A program made the position numbers and the translations under genes. A stretch of 64,000 nucleotides of DNA from Macrostomum hystrix (lineage: Eukaryota; Platyhelminthes; Macrostomidae): the NCBI GenBank assembly GCA_950097015.1, contig CATNEN010000026.1:1158001-1222000 (forward strand), written 5' to 3'. Shown one piece after another: positions 45,476-56,490 of this stretch. The notes beneath the pieces are model-generated. The model was not told the DNA's origin, ran no database searches, and was given only the letters and a program-made list of their open reading frames with translations. Positions within the stretch are counted from its first letter, which is position 1. Every line of letters begins with the position of its first letter.

Positions 45476-46027
45476 GGCTGAATGTCATTCCTATGTCTAT
45501 CTTATTCTATCAAAAGCGAAGGTTAATGTTGTATTGTACTGCCTTTGGCAACGACTGTTTCATTTCGAACTGTACTTACACAGTACTCTCGTAAATCTAA
45601 ATGGTCTATGCGATTGATTGATATTTCATTGGCTCATAACAATTTTTTACTCTTAATCTGAACAATGATATACCAAATAATCGTTGTCTATAAGTTATTC
45701 GAAATTTCCAACGTTTTTAGCAGCGAAAATGACGACAAAAACGACGGACATATATGTTCTTAGTACAATAGTTATTTTGCGTAACCGACCGATACGAACG
45801 ATATTACTGAAACCAGTTCGCAGATGAAGGAAATGAAAACTAACACTCCAACAAAAACTGTTGCAGTTAGAAGAAGTTTGGACGTCTATATTTTAATTTT
45901 GTTGCTATTGGATATAATTTAACATTATGTGCGTGTTCACAGGTCTCTATGGCCAGAACATTATGGGAGGCTTAATGTAAAGTTCATTGTGTGTCGGTCA
46001 GTCTCAGGTCAGCGCTCAAATCGTCAG
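45476..46027. other. 3' flank of copy 5
   Basis: AT-rich, without a recognisable gene. The last about 70 bp resemble the 3' flank of copy 8 in reverse and belong to the mirror duplication. Confidence 0.4.
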
Positions 46028-46261
46028 TTAGCGACCGGCGACGGCGCCAGCGACGTCCTTGACGTTCCTGATGATGCGGATGACCTTCCTGACGCGGATG
46101 CCCTTCTTGGCCAGGTGCACGGCTCCCTCGTCCGACAGACCCTCGATGTTGGACAGGGCCTCCAGGGCGGCCAGGGTGTCCGCCTCATCCGACTGCTGGC
46201 TGGGGCTGGCGGCGGCCAGGGCGGCGCACAGCAGGAGTCCGAGAGCGAGCTGCCACTTCAT
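46028..46261 (-). CDS. Class A cationic peptide precursor, copy 5
   Basis: A 77-aa class A precursor with the same protein as copies 3, 6, 7, 8 and 9. It is the outer gene of the left arm of the inverted duplication, and its mirror partner is copy 8. The upstream homology with copy 8 extends about 400 bp beyond the core promoter. Confidence 0.85.
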   Translation of the reverse strand: MKWQLALGLLLCAALAAASPSQQSDEADTLAALEALSNIEGLSDEGAVHLAKKGIRVRKVIRIIRNVKDVAGAVAGR

Positions 46262-46358
46262 GATTGAGTCGGATCTGAGCTGTCTCTTGATGAGGCTGAG
46301 AATCTGAGTTTGACTGTTAGTCGTTGAATTGTCCTCCTTGCACAGTCGAGGGCTCCGA

Positions 46359-46388
46359 ATTTATAGCCGAGTTTTTGCACGTGTTTCC
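46359..46388 (-). promoter_or_regulatory. Core promoter of peptide copy 5
   Basis: CTATAAAT lies at 46359-46366 and GGAAACACGTG at 46378-46388. Confidence 0.8.
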
Positions 46389-46712
46389 GATAAGTGATGA
46401 AGCTGCAGACTGACAGGCGACTTAAGCACTCATTGGGCTGAGCTTAACGGCCGATGGCCAACACAGTTTAACGTACTGCGGTGAATATTTAGCTAGTCCG
46501 AATTTACGCACACATTTAGTTCGGCTTTTACAATGCCGCAAGGGTACATTCTGTAAACTGAATTGTTTCCCGGTCTCTAGAGTTGGTTTTGTTTGCTCTG
46601 TCAAAAAATTTCCGGTTTCAGACACTGTCTAACAATTTGAGGCGTACTTTTAGACAGTAGGACTATTGCTCTATTAAAAATGAGCATTGATTCTTGAATT
46701 GAGACGGTAGAA

Positions 46713-47149
46713 TAGGGGGTATTTTTAATACCCACTGTCTTCGTCACGATAGCTCAGAAACCGAATGAATGATTTCGTGAAAGTGCAACATGTGAATCTA
46801 AATTTTCCGCTCAATACGATGAACTAACTTTCAAAGCCGTCCGACTTCAACATCGTCAAGATATCCGGCCAGCGACTCTTGTCGAAGACCCTGGTGACCA
46901 GAACAAGTAACGAGTAATGATAGCCGACATGATTACATTAAAAAATGCCCAAATTGGTGGTTCTTGCTACCAGACACTCTGACTAGAATCGTTAAATATC
47001 TCGACGATGCCGATGTTTTGTGATTCTAGAAGTTGATTTATCGGATAGAGCGGAAAATTTTAGCCCGTGTTCTGGATTTTTATGGCGATCGGTTGAATAT
47101 ATTTGGAGATACAGAAAGAAGAAAAATATTGGTATTTGAAATACCCTAT
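46713..47149. mobile_element. MITE-like element, about 437 bp
   Basis: It starts TAGGGGGTATTT and ends AAATACCCTA, giving short inverted ends, and has no coding sequence. Internal words (GATAGCTCAGAAACCGAATG; GATAGCCGACATGATTACAT; GAGATACAGAAAG) recur at 39.1, 42.2, 43.6 and 50.0 kb, so it is the fullest copy of a dispersed family. It is absent from the matching place of the right arm. Confidence 0.65.
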
Positions 47150-47199
47150 CCACATTGCACTGTACATGACAATGGGATTTTACCTTTTTAGATCATTGA

Positions 47200-47520
47200 A
47201 GTGACTGGTGCAATAGGCTGTAGGATGTTGGCATCAAAATTTATTCGCAAGCGACTCGCAAGTAGCTTTGAAGTCAGCTAAAAAAACGAAACTTTGTAGC
47301 GAAAGCTCGTACTGCTCTCAACGAAAGCACGTCTACTACATAACGTCTACTAAGATTCCCCGTAGCTTTGTCTCGATCGGCTCCTAACGGATTCTCTTGG
47401 CTGCCGAGCCCAGCGGGAGGCTCATCCTGCAGTGCTGCCTTTTGCCTGCATGGCGCTGGCTGACAAGGGCGGTTTGATGAAGCTCAGCCTCAGTCACCTG
47501 ATCGCAAGGCTTGCTTCCGT
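47200..47520 (-). repeat. Inverted segmental duplicate of 52200-52480
   Basis: TCGGCTCCTAACGG, GGCTGCCGAGCCCAGCGGGA and AGCGAAAGCTCGTACTGCTC have reverse-complement counterparts at 52200-52480 in the same mirrored order. It is a noncoding part of the two-gene mirror duplication. Confidence 0.8.
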
Positions 47521-48469
47521 GGTAGCTTTTTCGTATCGTTCTCGCTGCTTCATCTTTGTCTTCACATTCATTGGCGTGGCAACTCGCAATAACGAATGCC
47601 GCGAGTGGTGACGGCTGGGGATTGTAATCCTGAGCATTGTCGCCCGGATTCATGTCGCCGGCGTTGTGCGGTTGTACCAACGCTCAAATAATTTTCTAGG
47701 TTTTGCTTAGTCCCTTGCCTTCGCTCCCACCGCGCTTTGGTCGTTTTCTCTAAAACGGACGACAAGGATTAGGGGGCTGGCTGAGAAAGAATCTGAAACT
47801 TTGCGCTATTGCTTGTTTGGTGAAGCCTAGCATAGAGAGTCGAGGCATTTTTAGGTGCCTCGAGGATGATGAGGTGGTCTCGTAGGAGCTTCAGACAGCC
47901 TTTAGTCACTGGCCATGCTCCTCGATGGCTCAAGATGAGAATTAATCATGCCATGCTCACCTCGTGCGATTTAGCACGAATTGCTGTGGTCGATAACATT
48001 AGTAGTTATAATGTTTGCAGGAGGGCTGTGGACACTGGCACATGCTTTGGTGACAGCCGACCCGCTGCCATCAAAAATGATCAGGAAATATTTTGACTTT
48101 CAGGCCGCGTCGAATTTTTGGAAGGCCATGACGCCTTTAAACTCTGAGAAGCTTGCTGATCCGGTCATGTCTTTCGTTACTTTCTCGAATGTGAGAATCG
48201 TTTGCCCCGTCGAAGTCACGAACTAGTTCACCTCGACTAGAACCTGTTTGATGCGGTGCGTTATCATCCTATAGCGCAACACCAACTTTGAGCACAAATT
48301 GGTAAGCCGGTAGATGCGCTCAGTAACGGCATTGGCAAGCAACTGCAACTCGTTTTGGAATTGCGGCTCAGAGACGTGAACTGCTACAGCTACTTTTCTA
48401 ATGGTTGTGTTTACCACACAATTTATTCAATCGAATAGAAGATACGAAAGCTTGTGTACCTTTTCGTTG
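47521..48469. other. Left-arm sequence without right-arm match
   Basis: This part is not obviously present in the right arm, apart from scattered words. A short SINE-A piece is at 48017-48075. The small open frames show no motif. Confidence 0.4.
48017..48075 (-). mobile_element. SINE-A terminal fragment
   Basis: GCAGGAGGGCTGTGGACACT followed by TTGGTGACAG and CCCGCTGCC is the family's 3' end only. Confidence 0.7.
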
Positions 48470-49085
48470 TGATTTCATTTAGAATCATTTAGTATATCTT
48501 CAGGCCAGCAAATCTGCTGCATCACAAAGCTCACTGACTACATGGGGGTCGTACAATGAAGCGTTCGTAAGATAAGTTTGATCTTAGCTCCTATCTCAGC
48601 AGTCAATTTCAGTCCTTGAGTTCGAAGTTAGGGATACTCAAGCTTCACTCATGCGAGAATAATGGCTAGAGCAACAGTTGAACAGTGCTGCCAACGACAG
48701 TCATGCATAACCTTTGGAAAATTGATGGAATCGCTCAGAGTAGGAAGAGGTTAACTTGCGAAACCAGAATGTAACTTTTCGTGTCGATCAGAGGAATACA
48801 TGAATATGAATATTAATAAGGAGTCTCATTAGGTGAAATTACTTGCTTATTATTCAGTCAGTTCACTAACACGAGTATACGAATATGCTCGTATAATAAG
48901 CATAACTAAAAGATGCTCTTTATGAATAACAACTCTTGAAGAAATGTTTTAAACAGCATTTATTTACTTATTTATTTAACTCTTTATTCTCTTTTTTAGA
49001 GAAGCACTCATCTTGTAAATATTCCGAGAAAAGCGTAAAGTCCATTGTGTGTCGGTCAGTCTCAGGTCAGCACTCAGATCGTCAG

Positions 49086-49319
49086 TTAGCGACCGGCGAC
49101 GGCGCCAGCAACGTCCTTGACGTTCCTGATGATGCGGATGACCTTCCTGACGCGGATGCCCTTCTTGGCCAGGTGCACGGCTCCCTCGTCCGACAGACCC
49201 TCGATGTTGGACAGGGCCTCCAGGGCGGCCAGGGTGTCCGCCTCATCCGACTGCTGGCTGGGGCTGGCGGCGGCCAGGGCGGCGCACAGCAGGAGTCCGA
49301 GAGCGAGCTGCCACTTCAT
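49086..49319 (-). CDS. Class A cationic peptide precursor, copy 6
   Basis: A 77-aa class A precursor with the same protein as copy 3. It is the inner gene of the left arm of the inverted duplication, mirrored by copy 7. The match covers its 3' flank (TCTTTTTTAGAGAAGCACTC against its complement near 51450) and more distant sequence at 48470-48705. TTTATT at 48971-48976 is a candidate minus-strand poly(A) signal. Confidence 0.85.
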   Translation of the reverse strand: MKWQLALGLLLCAALAAASPSQQSDEADTLAALEALSNIEGLSDEGAVHLAKKGIRVRKVIRIIRNVKDVAGAVAGR

Positions 49320-49416
49320 GATTGAGTCGGATCTGAGCTGTCTCTTGATGAGGCTGAGAATCTGAGTTTGACTGTTAGTCGTTGAATTGTCCTCCTTGCA
49401 CAGTCGAGGGCTTCTA

Positions 49417-49446
49417 ATTTATAGCCGAGTTTTTGCACGTGTTTCC
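49417..49446 (-). promoter_or_regulatory. Core promoter of peptide copy 6
   Basis: CTATAAAT lies at 49417-49424 and GGAAACACGTG at 49436-49446. Confidence 0.8.
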
Positions 49447-49979
49447 AGGTCGTGTTCAGTCTGCAGACTGACAGGCGACTTAAGCACTCATTGGACTGAA
49501 CTTAAATGGCTAACTATTTAAATAGTTAATACTATAGTGCATATTAAGTGCATTCTAATCTACACAGACTTGGTCATTTTCACAAGCCTTTAATGGTACA
49601 TTCTGTAAACTGAATTGTTACCCAGTCTCTAGGTTGGTTTTGTTTGCTCTCACAAAAAATTCCGTCTTTAAACACTTTCATATTAGGCGTAATTTTGTAC
49701 TTTTGGACCTTTGGACTAAACTGTAGACTGTTTGACAGTTTGCACTCTACAACTTTTTAGACTGAGTATCCCTGAAATTCTTGAATGTTTACGACAGAAT
49801 CTATGGACTAATTTGGTAACGCTTTTCGACAATAGTTCGTGGTTAAAGCAAGGCACAGTAGAGGACAAATAGCATTGCTTATGTATAAACCACAGAGTAT
49901 TACATCTAAATGTAACATGCAAAGGCATAAACCACTTTGGCGAATCCGTATTGGTACAAAAAGGAAGACATTTAGAAGT

Positions 49980-50177
49980 TAATCAATCGAAAATAGTCAA
50001 CAATGATAGCCGACATGGATTCATGATGAAATTTTGTGAGCAGAAAGATTTTGTGATTCTGGAAGTTGTTTAATCGGATAGAGCAGAATTTTTTCCAGTG
50101 GATTTTCATGGCAGTTGGTTTAAACAGTTAGGGAGATACAGAAAAAAAGTAAAATGTGGGCATTTGAAATACCCCCA
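49980..50177. mobile_element. MITE-like fragment at the mirror centre
   Basis: GATAGCCGACATGGATTCAT, AATCGGATAGAGCAG, GGGAGATACAGAAA and the end CATTTGAAATACCCCC match the right half of the element at 46713-47149. It lies close to the axis of the inverted duplication. Confidence 0.6.
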
Positions 50178-50995
50178 TGGTCTTTCAACTGTTAGGTGCC
50201 GCTTCTATCGTTTCATTCGTCTAAAGCTAGAATTCTAAAAGTCGTCATCCAGGACTTAAAAGTGTTATTAATGTAGATACCACGTTATTTTATGAATAGA
50301 TCACTTCAGTGCCAGCACCTGTTCGCGTGGATCGGAAGTGGTCCAGGCTAATGCGAGTTGTCTGGCAAGGCCGTTGCACGAAGCAATGTCGATGTCGTTC
50401 TAATGTGGCCATCAGCTTCCACGTCTCAGCTAATGTACTTGAGTACGCTGTGCTTTGAAATAGAAGACAGCCAAAAATGACCAGTAGGCTGCCAAGGTGA
50501 CTCCAAAGGCCGCCTTGTATTATTTTCAACAAAGAACACCGAATTGCCAAGTGCAAGAAACCTGCAGCATCGTCTGACCAACTGTGCTGCTGCATGTGAG
50601 TTCATTTACCTTGTGAAATGTCATTAGTATTCCCAGCAGTCTCTATGGATCCCAAAACGTATAGACTAAGCGCGATAATCAGACATTTTTCTCTGCATAA
50701 CAACACAAATGTTTCCCCTGATGAGCATCGCAAGTGCCTCCCAAGCGATTCTGCTATAAAAACAATAAAAAACTGGCATTAAGCTCGTCTGACTATAAAG
50801 AAGATAGGTGAATAAATAGAATCCGACCCCGAAAAGATCTGGGTGAGACAATGCCCGCCTATCTGATGGCATATTTAAACAGTGACGAAGTCTTTTTACG
50901 ACGTAGAAAGACTTTTTAGTAACTTTTAGGTTTTTATCAAGTAGAGGCATCCAAAATGTTGAGAATTCAAAGCTAACTGCCAGACTGCAGACTGA
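50178..50995. other. Axis region of the inverted duplication
   Basis: This is unique sequence between the two arms. Two minus-strand open frames (50290-50595 and 50666-50950) show no motif and I do not call them genes. Confidence 0.4.
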
Positions 50996-51004
50996 ACACG
51001 AACC

Positions 51005-51033
51005 GGAAACACGTGTTAAACTCGGCTATAAAT
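51005..51033 (+). promoter_or_regulatory. Core promoter of peptide copy 7
   Basis: GGAAACACGTG lies at 51005-51015 and CTATAAAT at 51026-51033. Confidence 0.8.
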
Positions 51034-51130
51034 TAGAAGCCCTCGACTGTGCAGGAAGGACAATTCAACTACTAACAGTCAAGCGCAGACTCTCAGCCTC
51101 ATCAAGAGACAGCTCAGACCCGACTCAATC

Positions 51131-51364
51131 ATGAAGTGGCAGCTCGCTCTCGGACTCCTGCTGTGCGCCGCCCTGGCCGCCGCCAGCCCCAGCCAGCAGT
51201 CGGATGAGGCGGACACCCTGGCCGCCCTGGAGGCCCTGTCCAACATCGAGGGTTTGTCGGACGAGGGAGCCGTGCACCTGGCCAAGAAGGGCATCCGCGT
51301 CAGGAAGGTCATCCGCATCATCAGGAACGTTAAGGACGTCGCTGGCGCCGTCGCCGGTCGCTAA
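51131..51364 (+). CDS. Class A cationic peptide precursor, copy 7
   Basis: A 77-aa class A precursor with the same protein as copy 3, carrying silent changes such as GGTTTGTCG. It is the inner gene of the right arm. A poly(A) signal AATAAA at 51566-51571 gives a 3' UTR of about 200 nt. Confidence 0.86.
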   Translation: MKWQLALGLLLCAALAAASPSQQSDEADTLAALEALSNIEGLSDEGAVHLAKKGIRVRKVIRIIRNVKDVAGAVAGR

Positions 51365-52199
51365 CTGACGATCTGAGCGCTGACCTGAGACTGACCGACA
51401 CACAATGGACTCTACGCTTTTCTCGGAATATTTACAATATGAGTGCTTCTCTAAAGAGTAGTAAATAGATAAGCACAAATAATTCAACCATCACTGCTTT
51501 AGCAACATATATTTTCTCTAGATATTTATTTTTTTTAGACATTTTAATTTCTGTCCCAGAGATGTAATAAAGCGTCTCTATACTGAAGAAAAACGAATTA
51601 GCAAACTGAAAGTTGTATGCAGAGGTATCGGCAAATACGTACTATGAAGCAAATTTAACATAATATAAGGTCTTTAAAATATTAATGTCGATGTCTTCCT
51701 ATAATCGACTTGAAGAGTTACAGTTTGAAATCGCGACTTCATGTAGAATTACAAGTTACGAGTCATGTTGCATCAGTGGTTATGCATGACTGTTGTTAGC
51801 AACAGTTCGTTAAACTGTTGCTCTATTGACATTGTCAGCTAGTGAAAGTCGAGATGCAGCAGATTTGCTAAATGATAAAAAATGATAAAAAATGAAATCG
51901 CAACGAAAAGTACGCAGGCTCTCGTCTCTCTTATGAGTCGATGGATTAAAATGCAGGGCAATGGACGACTAACGACCAATACAAAAGTATGAGTGTACAC
52001 CTAATACAGACAATACAAACAGCAATGGGGCCGGCTCCGATCTAGGCATATTGCATTTGCTCCACAACATCCGGAAGATAAGCATTTCATACTGCGAGCC
52101 TCCATAACAAGCTGCCCAGGTTCCATAATTTCGGAATTATTTGGGAACCCAACATACTAGCTCGTATTCCCTGTCCGTAGGGAACGATACGACCACAGG
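51365..52199. other. Right-arm 3' flank of copy 7
   Basis: Sequence near 51400-51480, 51778-51825 and 51840-51925 is the reverse complement of parts of 48470-49040. The remainder (51930-52199) is unmatched and has no gene. Confidence 0.55.
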
Positions 52200-52480
52200 T
52201 GCAAGCCATGCAATCAGGCGACTGAGGCTGAGCTTCATCAAATCGCCCTTGCCAGCCAGCGGCACGCAGGCAAAAAGGCAGCACTGCAGGATAAGCCTCC
52301 CGCTGGGCTCGGCAGCCAAGAGACTGCCGTTAGGAGCCGATCGAGACAAAGCTACGGGGAATCTTAGTAGATGTTATGCCCAGTGCTTTCGTTGAGAGCA
52401 GTACGAGCTTTCGCTACAAAGTTTCGTTTTTTTAGCTGACTTCAAAGCTACTTGCGAGTCGCTTGCGAATATATTTCTAT
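52200..52480 (+). repeat. Inverted segmental duplicate of 47200-47520
   Basis: This is the right-arm counterpart of the left-arm block. It includes CTCCCGCTGGGCTCGGCAGC and GAGCAGTACGAGCTTTCGCT. Confidence 0.8.
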
Positions 52481-53005
52481 CAGCCCCTTGGCAGCGCCAA
52501 ATTTAGATGCCATTTTCGATACCCTATCGTCTTTCGAACAAGCCAGTACAATGAAAAAAAGCATAGTTTCCCATGGTGCTATTAAAAACTCAATAACAAG
52601 CCTAGAAAATAAAGGCTCGTCATTCAGAGAACAAGCGTATCAAAAGCTGCTGGCGTGCCTAGGTTGAACAACGATCTACTTAAGGAGAACTAAAATAGTC
52701 CATCGATTCTGCCGTCTAAACTCAGTAACAGTTTATGCTCATTCTTAAGAGAGCAGTAGTCCGACTGGCTAAAAATTACGTCTGAAGACTGTTTGAAAAC
52801 GGAAATCTTTTGACAGAGCACACAAAACCAACTCGCGAGACTGGGTAACATATTTAGCACCCCACACAGGCTTGTAAAAGCTAAATTAATGACCAAGTCT
52901 GTGTAGTTAATGCACTACAGTATTAACTAGTTAAATAGTTAGCCATTAAAGTTCAGCCCAATGAGTGCTTAAGTCGCCTGTCAGTCTGCAGACTGAACAC
53001 GACCC

Positions 53006-53035
53006 GGAAACACGTGCAAAAACTCGGCTATAAAT
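53006..53035 (+). promoter_or_regulatory. Core promoter of peptide copy 8
   Basis: GGAAACACGTG lies at 53006-53016 and CTATAAAT at 53028-53035, 105 bp before the ATG. Confidence 0.82.
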
Positions 53036-53132
53036 TTGGAGCCCTCGACTGTGCAAGAAGGACAATTCAACGACTAACAGTCAAACTCAGACTCTCAGCC
53101 TCATCAAGAGACAGCTCAGACCCGACTCAATC

Positions 53133-53366
53133 ATGAAGTGGCAGCTCGCTCTCGGACTCCTGCTGTGCGCCGCCCTGGCCGCCGCCAGCCCCAGCCAGCA
53201 GTCGGATGAGGCGGACACCCTGGCCGCCCTGGAGGCCCTGTCCAACATCGAGGGTCTGTCGGACGAGGGAGCCGTGCACCTGGCCAAGAAGGGCATCCGC
53301 GTCAGGAAGGTCATCCGCATCATCAGGAACGTCAAGGACGTTGCTGGCGCCGTCGCCGGTCGCTAA
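53133..53366 (+). CDS. Class A cationic peptide precursor, copy 8
   Basis: A 77-aa class A precursor with the same protein as copy 3. It is the outer gene of the right arm, paired with copy 5. Its 3' UTR diverges soon after the stop (ACTGATATTTTTAGC) from the phrase shared by most other class A copies. A poly(A) signal AATAAA is at 53617-53622. Confidence 0.86.
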   Translation: MKWQLALGLLLCAALAAASPSQQSDEADTLAALEALSNIEGLSDEGAVHLAKKGIRVRKVIRIIRNVKDVAGAVAGR

Positions 53367-53789
53367 CTGATATTTTTAGCTCCTGCCTGACACAGATCGA
53401 CACGAAATAGACTTGACACTATGCCTCCCGAAATTTACTCTCGAAATTCTCTCAGTCTGCTGCGCGTACAACCACCTAACTACTAACATATTTTTCCAGC
53501 CACTATTAATCTAGCAGTTGTCAGTAACTACCTGTGATAGAATTCGATATAATATTGGTGAAATCTTAATAGAAACCTAAATTAATAGAATAACGTGATG
53601 TTAGACACAATGAGCAAATAAAAAATATATATTTATTTTTTAACTATTTCATCTAAACATGGGAAGTAACATACGTACACAAAAGCTTTTTTTTTATTTT
53701 CTTATCTTTTTGCCTTAGAAACTGCGCAGGATGTCTGAAGTGAACAGAATTAGCGCCAGCGGGTCGTCAAGGTGGTGGAAGGTGTGCTG

Positions 53790-54255
53790 TGTGCTGTGTC
53801 CCGCTGTCTCGAAGCGGTCTTCGACGTCGGTGTTTAGGCCAGGCGGTGAAACCTGAAAGAAACCTGAAAGAAGCTGTCGACTTCCACGTTGCTGACGTTG
53901 AAATAGTCCCCGATCACCTGGGGAGTGGTTGCCGCGAATCTCTTGTCGAATCGCTTCCGCGTCGAGCCGACTCTCCTGCCTGGTCCCAGCGATCGTCTTG
54001 GTGACGCCTGCTAAACACCGTCAGCTTCAGCGGGCGTCGAAAAGGAGGCTGCTGCGTTAGGTTGTGGCACGAATGTCCCGGGTGCCTAGATGTGGTGAGG
54101 AATTTCATTGAGTGCAGGCTAGACCAGTATGATTCGGCCTGGATCGGCGCCCAGACCGGGGCGGCATTCTCCATCACAAATCGGGAAATCGGTCTGTAGG
54201 ATTCCGGCAGCGTCTCCTTGCTGCTTCCCCAGGAGGTAGCTAGGGCGCGAAGAAC
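53790..54255 (-). pseudogene. Degenerate non-LTR retrotransposon fragment
   Basis: On the minus strand the sequence reads LRALATSWGSSKETLPESYR, then NAAPVWAPIQAESYWSSLHS. This is the conserved region near the end of the reverse transcriptase ORF in Jockey/RTE-type LINEs (pattern WG..KETL..Y ... APVW.P). It is a short remnant, broken beyond the H-x-N part, with no endonuclease or full RT domain. Confidence 0.65.
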
Positions 54256-54391
54256 TTTGCAGTGTAAAGCTCAGTCCTTAGGTTTAAATACTTCGGGACA
54301 AGCGAGATTTATAGAACGGGCTCATTTCTGCGATGATGGACCGCTAGCCAGACACACAGCAGTCTTGAGTGCGTCTTGTGTGCGGGATAGC

Positions 54392-54690
54392 CAGCGAACT
54401 GACTCGGTTGTCTCTCACACAAAGGTCCCTGAGTTCGATTCCGTGGCGAGGCTATCGTTCATTTGGGGCGCAGCCGCGGAGTGAAGCCTTGGGAGATTTT
54501 TGTTCGATTCACGCCCTTGAAGGCGAACTTCTATGACACAGTGGACGTGTTCACTGCCAAACAATGAGGAATTTAGGGTGTGTGTACACACCTGTTTAAG
54601 CGTGTCTGCGTACGGTATCTGTGTGCATGTGTGCTGGCTACGAGGTGTGTCACCAAATGATGTGCAATCGCCCACAGGCCTTCTGAAATT
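54392..54690 (+). mobile_element. SINE-A copy, near full length
   Basis: The head has ACAAAGGTCCCTGAGTTCGA and TTCCGTGGCGAGGC, followed by the body. The 3' end is CACCAAATGATGTGCAATCG then CCCACAGGCC. It lies beside the LINE remnant in opposite orientation. Confidence 0.85.
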
Positions 54691-55471
54691 TTCCCTATTA
54701 TTATCATAAACATGCCTAAAGCTTACTGCACAATACTCTTCTCGTCAGGAGTAAGTAAAAGCGCTCAACCAAAGATGAAAAAGCAGTCGAGCTTGTAAAA
54801 AAATAATCTAGATAGTCTTGCGATGAACGCTATGGCAATGGGTTAAGTCTGATACATCAATATGCTGACACCAAATAAATGCTCAGTCGTCAACTTCGCT
54901 GCTTCATAGCGTTCCACCGAGGGGGAATTTCCATGGATCAGACATGTGCGCTTATAAATATACACGTGTGCGATAATTTCATGCACATCAGGTAATAATA
55001 ATATTCATATCGGGTCAACTCCTGACACGAATGTCAGCCCTGACATTAGCATCAGCTGATCGAATGTTCAGATGTTTATTTGTTAAATCAGTGACAATTA
55101 TTTATCGTACTTCAGGACGTTCCGTGTTCTAATACTATACAAGAACGACCAAGAAAGTTGACAAAACTCATCTGGCCCAGTTCGGTAAGAAATAATTTCT
55201 CTTAAGTTTTGCTTCCCATAAGTTCTGGGACTTGTTGAGAAGCTTAGGCATTATGACTAGCAAAAGCATTAAAAATAATAACGAAAAGTAAATGCTGGGA
55301 AGAATTTTCGTACTGTTTTATTTGAATAAACTTCTGATGATAGAAACTCAGCCCGCACATGCACGCATAGTTCTTAGCATTGATAGCAACTTGCCAGAGG
55401 AGCATTAAGGGGAGTATAGAGGAAAGTCCATTGTGTGTCGGTCAGTCTCAAGTCAGCGCTCAGATCGTCAG
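54691..55471. other. Spacer and 3' flank of copy 9
   Basis: AT-rich with no gene. TTTATT at 55317-55322 is a candidate minus-strand poly(A) signal. The last part (GGGGAGTATAGAGGAAAGTC) matches the 3' flank of copy 1, linking these two copies. Confidence 0.5.
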
Positions 55472-55705
55472 TTAGCGACCGGCGACGGCGCCAGCGACGT
55501 CCTTAACGTTCCTGATGATGCGGATGACCTTCCTGACGCGGATGCCCTTCTTGGCCAGGTGCACGGCTCCCTCGTCCGACAGACCCTCGATGTTGGACAG
55601 GGCCTCCAGGGCGGCCAGGGTGTCCGCCTCATCCGACTGCTGGCTGGGGCTGGCGGCGGCCAGGGCGGCGCACAGCAGGAGTCCGAGAGCGAGCTGCCAC
55701 TTCAT
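55472..55705 (-). CDS. Class A cationic peptide precursor, copy 9
   Basis: A 77-aa class A precursor with the same protein as copy 3. Its 3' flank is most like that of copy 1, 20 kb away. The propiece is rich in Asp/Glu and the mature part has six Arg/Lys and one Asp before the terminal GR. Confidence 0.85.
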   Translation of the reverse strand: MKWQLALGLLLCAALAAASPSQQSDEADTLAALEALSNIEGLSDEGAVHLAKKGIRVRKVIRIIRNVKDVAGAVAGR

Positions 55706-55802
55706 GATTGAGTCGGGTCAGAGCTGTCTCTTGATGAGGCTGAGAGTCTGAGTTTGACTGTTAGTCGTTGAATTGTCCTCCTTGCACAGTCGAGGGCTTC
55801 TA

Positions 55803-55832
55803 ATTTATAGCCGAGTTTTTGCACGTGTTTCC
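55803..55832 (-). promoter_or_regulatory. Core promoter of peptide copy 9
   Basis: CTATAAAT lies at 55803-55810 and GGAAACACGTG at 55822-55832. Confidence 0.8.
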
Positions 55833-56360
55833 GATAAGTGATCAGTCTGCAGACTGACAGGTGACTCAAGTGCACATAGAATCTCTGGCGTAATTCAGAA
55901 AGTTTGTCTTGATTTTTCGAGAACAATCCCAGAGCGTCTAATATTGGACCGCTAATATTTAGTGTCCTAATTTATTTTTTTGGGGTTGCTCTTCCTTTGC
56001 TTAGCAAATATTTCTTTAATCATTTTGTTGAGTCGAGTTGCACTTTGGCTTGAGTTATGTTGGTCTTTGATTCCAAAAACGTAGGTCTAATTTTATGCCT
56101 CTCAAATATACTCGGGCATATGGACACTTCAATGATGTTTTGGTCACAATTATTAGTCCCATTTAAAAATTAATCAGGGCACTAGAGCGAATGAATCTGC
56201 AAGTACGCACTGCTTTGAATTTTATATTTTAGTCGGCCACTCAAAGTAGTTTTCTGGGTTTACTTTCTGATGAAAGCTTGAGACAACACAAAAAACTCGA
56301 GTTCTTGGCTGCTCTGCTGCTCTGTGTGATTAATTTCACCGAGTTGCGTGAAGCTTAAAC
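55833..56360. other. Divergent intergenic region between copies 9 and 10
   Basis: Copies 9 (minus) and 10 (plus) are head to head across this stretch. I see no other gene. Confidence 0.5.
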
Positions 56361-56367
56361 AAAAACT

Positions 56368-56398
56368 GGAAACACGTGCCGAAAACTTGGCTATAAGT
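56368..56398 (+). promoter_or_regulatory. Core promoter of peptide copy 10
   Basis: GGAAACACGTG lies at 56368-56378 and CTATAAGT at 56391-56398. Confidence 0.78.
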
Positions 56399-56490
56399 TT
56401 TGAGCCCCGATGGTGCAAGGAAGACAATCCAACCACCAAAGTCAAACGCAGACTCGCAGCTTCAGAGACAGCTCAGAACCTAACTCAAAC

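Noticed and set aside
52452-52667. 71-codon frame with SHGAIKNSITSLENKGSSF
   Set aside because: No signal peptide, motif or splice support, and it partly lies in duplicated noncoding sequence.
35159-55751. Recurrent 80-140 codon frames antisense to the peptide genes
   Set aside because: They recur only because the sense genes are copies. The sense frame has the signal peptide, processing site and promoter.
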